Part shown: piece by piece, positions 15,166 through 17,867 of the stretch | Layout: every line of letters starts with the position of its first letter | Numbering within the stretch: the stretch's first letter is position 1 | NCBI GenBank assembly: GCA_903870955.1 | Contig: CAIQEX010000005.1 | Location: 1 to 17,867 of the forward strand | DNA from: an uncultured beta proteobacterium | Lineage (GTDB): Bacteria; Pseudomonadota; Gammaproteobacteria; Burkholderiales; Burkholderiaceae_C | Reading direction: 5' to 3' | Length of the DNA stretch: 17,867 nucleotides | Program-made: the position numbers and the translations under genes | Notes under the pieces: model-generated | Seen by the model: only the letters and a program-made list of their open reading frames with translations | What the model was told of the DNA's origin: nothing | Databases searched by the model: none

Positions 15166-16260
15166 TTACATGCCCGACTTGTAGCGCAACCAGAGTTTGT
15201 TGGTGGCACGCAGCAAATCGGTCTCCTGCGGCTTATAGGCGAAGTATTCCGCCATCTGGGCATCGCTGGGGTAGAGGAACGGATCGTTGACCAGTTCAGC
15301 CTTGATCATGGGCTTGGAGGCAGGAATCGCGTTGGTATAGGTGATCGCGTTGGAAATTTCCGCGGCTATTTCAGGCGTCAGCAAGAAATTGATCCACTTG
15401 TGCGCGGCATCCTTGTTGGTGGAGTCTTTGGGAATACCCATCAAGGTAAACCAGAGACCGGTAGCGCCCTTGGGCGTGGCATAGCGGATATCGAAGTCCT
15501 TACCTGCGGCCTTGGCGCGGCGCTTCATCACGTTGTAGTCACCAGACCATCCGGTCGCGATGCAGACATCACCACTGGCCACGTCATTGATCATGTTGTT
15601 GGAGAAAAACTTGATGTACTTGCGGATTTTGGCCAACTCTTTGAAGGCATCCTCGGTGTCCGACATCTTGGGGCTGTTGGGGTCGCGACCCATATAGGCG
15701 AGCATGGTGCTGGCTTCGCTGGGCTGGTCGATGAGGGCAATACCGCACTGAGAGAGTTTTTGGGCGTTTTCAGGTTTGAACAACAAGTCAAAGGTCAGGG
15801 GCGGAAGTTCGCCACCCCACACCTGCTTGGCCTTGGTCATGTTGATGACCAGACCCTCCGTGCCCCATACATAGGGCACGCCGTATTTGTTGCCCGGGTC
15901 ATTTTTGGCCGTTTGTGACATGACGGTCGCGTCGAGGAAATGCTTGTTGGGTATCTTGGACCAGTCAATCGGTTCGTAGACTCCCGCCTTGATCTGCTTG
16001 GCCATGTAGTTGGAACTGGGGTAGACCACGTCATAACCGCTGTTGCCGCTCAGCAGTTTGGCTTGCAGGGTGTCGTCGCTGTCCAGGATGCTGTAGACGA
16101 CCTTGATACCCGTGGCCTTCTCAAATTTCGCCACCACTTCGGGCCCGATGTACTCCGACCAATTGAGCACCTTGAGCGTGCCCTCGGCTTGGGCAAGCGT
16201 GGCCGCAAAGCACAGAGCGGCTCCCGACACCAGTGTTGCGATACGTTTGAAGTTCAACAT
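15166..16260 (-). CDS. Periplasmic polyamine-type substrate-binding protein (PotF/SpuD-like)
   Basis: 364 aa. Seen: a signal peptide with KR, a hydrophobic core and cleavage after AQA (residue 25). The mature protein begins with TLKVLNWSEYIGPEVV, the PotD/PotF family hallmark. AGGAAGG lies 6 nt before the start. Aligned by eye with E. coli PotF, W34-S35-E36 match W37-S38-D39, W238 and D241 (GWSGD) match W244 and D247, and W270 matches F276. PotF D278, which anchors one ammonium of putrescine, is T272 here, and the acidic residue of its KEGA turn is Gly. The aromatic box is therefore kept but one acidic anchor is lost, suggesting a ligand other than a free diamine. No permease or ATPase adjoins it; it probably serves the importer at 9098-12046. 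Confidence 0.93.
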   Translation of the reverse strand: MLNFKRIATLVSGAALCFAATLAQAEGTLKVLNWSEYIGPEVVAKFEKATGIKVVYSILDSDDTLQAKLLSGNSGYDVVYPSSNYMAKQIKAGVYEPIDWSKIPNKHFLDATVMSQTAKNDPGNKYGVPYVWGTEGLVINMTKAKQVWGGELPPLTFDLLFKPENAQKLSQCGIALIDQPSEASTMLAYMGRDPNSPKMSDTEDAFKELAKIRKYIKFFSNNMINDVASGDVCIATGWSGDYNVMKRRAKAAGKDFDIRYATPKGATGLWFTLMGIPKDSTNKDAAHKWINFLLTPEIAAEISNAITYTNAIPASKPMIKAELVNDPFLYPSDAQMAEYFAYKPQETDLLRATNKLWLRYKSGM

Positions 16261-16342
16261 GGATTACCCTTCCTAATGTCTTATTTCAGTTGCTCGGTAT
16301 CGCAGCCATTTGAGCTCGCTGGGATACGGCGCCATTGCTTCG

Positions 16343-16364
16343 CTATAAAACAAATGTTCAATTG
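16343..16364. promoter_or_regulatory. Putative TetR/BetI-like operator, site 3
   Basis: CTATAAAAC, 4 bases, GTTCAATTG. It matches the joint pattern of sites 1 and 2 at about 15 of 21 positions and shares AATGTTYAAT with site 1. It lies about 83 bases upstream of the binding-protein start. Read leftward it includes a TATAGC-like -10, but no good -35 is visible. It is weaker than the other two sites. Confidence 0.4.
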
Positions 16365-16410
16365 CGATCAGGCGAATTTTAATAACCGAGTTGTGTACGC
16401 CGATATAGGG

Positions 16411-16467
16411 GTTTGCACTTGCCAATGCAGCGCTCGCGACTAACGCGCACCAATGCAGACTGCAAAC
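16411..16467. repeat. Interspersed short repeats in the binding-protein/thrS intergenic region
   Basis: GTTTGCA (16411-16417) and TGCAAAC (16461-16467) are a perfect 7-bp inverted repeat. Inside it CCAATGCAG occurs twice (16422-16430 and 16450-16458) as a direct repeat. The stretch 16261-16558 contains no gene I can support apart from these and the promoter region. The repeats could be protein sites or chance. Confidence 0.3.
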
Positions 16468-16510
16468 AGGGGCCCTCATGCCATTTCGTCGGCCGGCATA
16501 GTCATGGGGC

Positions 16511-16516
16511 TAAAAT
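16511..16516 (+). promoter_or_regulatory. Possible -10 element of the thrS transcript
   Basis: TAAAAT lies about 43 bases upstream of the leader peptide start. No convincing -35 is present at the right distance, so this is a weak call. Confidence 0.25.
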
Positions 16517-16558
16517 AAGGGCTTAACTATTCACAAGAGCGAGAAAGGCATTCTGGTT

Positions 16559-16600
16559 ATGACACCGCGAACTACTCCGTTGACCACTTCCAGCGTCTAA
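16559..16600 (+). CDS. Threonine-rich leader peptide of thrS (attenuator peptide)
   Basis: A 13-codon frame, MTPRTTPLTTSSV then TAA, with GAGAAAGG ending 10 nt upstream as ribosome site. Five of 13 codons are Thr (ACA, ACT, ACT, ACC, ACT), including two adjacent pairs. It is followed after 44 bases by a strong intrinsic terminator and then by thrS. This is the layout of Thr-operon-type ribosome-mediated attenuation: stalling at Thr codons when charged tRNA-Thr is scarce would favour readthrough. The codon composition and position are seen directly. Regulation is inferred from the known mechanism in leader-controlled amino-acid operons. Confidence 0.75.
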   Translation: MTPRTTPLTTSSV

Positions 16601-16644
16601 AGGCGTAGTCTGCGCGCCTGGCGCGGTCACCATGAATTGCTAGC
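16601..16644 (+). promoter_or_regulatory. Attenuator switching region with competing pairings
   Basis: GCGCGGT (16621-16627) can pair in three ways. It pairs with ACCGCG inside the leader peptide (16564-16569, 6 bp). It joins a local hairpin (16613-16617 with 16621-16625, 5 bp, CTG loop). It also pairs with the 3' arm of the terminator (ACCGCGC, 16660-16666, 7 bp). The last pairing would act as an antiterminator. Pairings were found by eye, without energies. Confidence 0.5.
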
Positions 16645-16675
16645 AAAAGCGCGGACTCCACCGCGCTTTTCTTTT
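16645..16675 (+). terminator. Intrinsic terminator/attenuator upstream of thrS
   Basis: A perfect 10-bp stem, AAAAGCGCGG (16645-16654) with CCGCGCTTTT (16661-16670), and a 6-nt loop. TTTTCTTTTG runs through the end of the stem and beyond. It lies 29 bases before the thrS start and downstream of the Thr-rich leader peptide, so it must be bypassed for thrS expression from upstream promoters. Confidence 0.85.
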
Positions 16676-16704
16676 GTCCCTCACTCTTATTGAAATCTAC
16701 TGCC

Positions 16705-17867
16705 ATGATTCAAATCACACTTCCCGACGGTTCCAATCGCGAATTTCCCGGTCCGGTCACGGTGGCCGAGGTGGCTGCCTCCATTGGAGCCGGTCTGGCC
16801 AAAGCGGCGCTGGCGGGTAAGGTCCGTCCCGTAGCTGAACCGGTCGGCACGGAAAAAGTTGTCGATACCAGCTACCAGATGACGAGCGATAGTGCGCTGT
16901 CCATCATCACGGCCAAGGATGCTGACGGTCTGGAAGTGATTCGCCACAGCACGGCCCACTTGCTGGCCTACGCCGTGAAAGAACTGTTCCCCGAGGCCCA
17001 GGTCACCATCGGCCCTGTCATTGAAAACGGGTTCTTTTACGACTTCTCGTTTAAACGCCCGTTCACGCCAGAGGATTTGGTCGCCATTGAAAAGAAGATG
17101 ACGGAGCTGGCAAACAAGGATGAACCTGTGGTTCGTCGTGTATTACCGCGCGACGAGGCAGTGGACTATTTCAAGGGTTTGGGCGAGCACTACAAGGCAG
17201 AGATCATCGCCAGCATTCCGTCGGATCAGGATGTGTCGCTGTACCGTGAAGGCCAATTCGAAGACTTGTGCCGTGGCCCGCACGTGCCCAGCACGGGCAA
17301 ACTAAAGCACTTCAAACTGATGAAGGTGGCCGGCGCCTACTGGCGCGGTGACCACAAAAATGAAATGCTGCAACGTATTTACGGCACCGCCTGGGCGACC
17401 AAGGATGACTTGCAGCAGCACTTGACGATGCTGGAAGAGGCCGAGAAGCGTGACCACCGCAAACTGGGCCGCGAACTGGACCTGTTTCATATTGACGACC
17501 ATGCGCCTGGACTGGTTTTCTGGCACCCAAAGGGTTGGACCCTGTGGCAGGGCGTGGAGCAGTACATGCGCCGCGTTTATCAGAACAATGGCTACCAGGA
17601 AGTCAAGGGCCCGCAACTGCTCGACAAGGGTTTGTGGGAGAAGACCGGGCACTGGGAAAAGTACCGCGAAAACATGTTCATCACGGAGTCGGAGAAACGC
17701 GAATATGCGTTGAAGCCCATGAACTGCCCGGGCCATATCCTGATCTTCAAGCAAGGGATCAAGAGTTACCGGGATTTGCCGTTGCGCTATGGCGAGTTCG
17801 GCAACTGTCACCGGAATGAGCCTTCTGGCGGCTTGCACGGCATCATGCGCGTGCGCGGCTTTACGCA
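16705..17867 (+). CDS. thrS: Threonyl-tRNA synthetase (N-terminal 387 residues, truncated by window end)
   Basis: The frame runs from the ATG at 16705 to the end of the window without a stop; family length is about 635-645 aa, so roughly 60% is present. Seen: the TGS domain ([14 protein letters not shown]..., residues 1-64). The editing domain has H81-S-T-A-H85, and CRGPH supplies C189 and H193. The catalytic core includes MNCPGH (C341, zinc ligand) and class II motif 2 ending in [23 protein letters not shown]. It charges tRNA-Thr with threonine in the cytoplasm and removes mischarged serine. The ribosome site is poor. It is preceded by a Thr-rich leader peptide and terminator, suggesting attenuation control. 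In most betaproteobacteria infC-rpmI-rplT follow, but that lies outside the window. Confidence 0.98.
   Translation, partial: MIQITLPDGSNREFPGPVTVAEVAASIGAGLAKAALAGKVRPVAEPVGTEKVVDTSYQMTSDSALSIITAKDADGLEVIRHSTAHLLAYAVKELFPEAQVTIGPVIENGFFYDFSFKRPFTPEDLVAIEKKMTELANKDEPVVRRVLPRDEAVDYFKGLGEHYKAEIIASIPSDQDVSLYREGQFEDLCRGPHVPSTGKLKHFKLMKVAGAYWRGDHKNEMLQRIYGTAWATKDDLQQHLTMLEEAEKRDHRKLGRELDLFHIDDHAPGLVFWHPKGWTLWQGVEQYMRRVYQNNGYQEVKGPQLLDKGLWEKTGHWEKYRENMFITESEKREYALKPMNCPGHILIFKQGIKSYRDLPLRYGEFGNCHRNEPSGGLHGIMRVRGFT

Noticed and set aside
1..17867. CRISPR array, tRNA or rRNA genes, insertion sequences with transposases
   Set aside because: No regularly spaced repeats, no cloverleaf-like segment and no transposase motif were seen. 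The only mobile-element trace is the intron tail at the left edge.

Overview
The window looks like chromosomal DNA of a Burkholderiales betaproteobacterium. A Comamonadaceae member such as a Rhodoferax or Polaromonas relative is my inference from GC content, the thrS sequence and general protein flavour; no 16S gene or other firm marker is present. It contains an apparently complete, divergently transcribed catabolic/uptake cluster, flanked on the left by the 3' tail of a group II intron (1-120) and on the right by a housekeeping gene, thrS, which runs off the window.

Leftward arm (7715 down to 152, minus strand, tightly packed). In transcription order it holds two tandem PYROXD2/CrtI-like FAD oxidoreductases, a GcvT-fold aminomethyltransferase-like protein, a GbcA-like Rieske oxygenase, a BetI-like TetR repressor and a second Rieske oxygenase. 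Rightward arm (7920 to 13504, plus strand) holds an acyl-CoA dehydrogenase, a polyamine-type ABC importer (ATPase and two permeases, with 4-base or 1-base junctions) and a class III aminotransferase. A third unit (16260 down to 13535, minus strand) holds the PotF/SpuD-like periplasmic binding protein that the importer lacks, a small cupin and an MFS permease.

The three units are tied together by a previously unlabelled 22-bp imperfect palindrome. Its right half is GTTYAAYAA-like, and it occurs at 7752-7773, 7850-7871 and 16343-16364. The first two copies sit on the -10 region of two well-spaced divergent promoters. I infer that the cluster-encoded TetR protein binds there and that the three units form one regulon for importing and degrading a cationic, probably N-methylated (or quaternary) amine. 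Both Rieske enzymes carry Glu where the bridging Asp normally sits, as in carnitine and betaine oxygenases. The binding protein has lost an Asp that anchors putrescine in PotF. No Rieske reductase, CoA ligase or folate enzyme is present, so the pathway must borrow these from elsewhere. The substrate cannot be named from sequence.

Two RNA-level controls also appear. The 5' UTR of the leftward operon can form two mutually exclusive 7-bp hairpins, one of which hides the Shine-Dalgarno sequence. Upstream of thrS there is a 13-codon leader peptide with five Thr codons followed by a strong intrinsic terminator, a classic attenuator layout.
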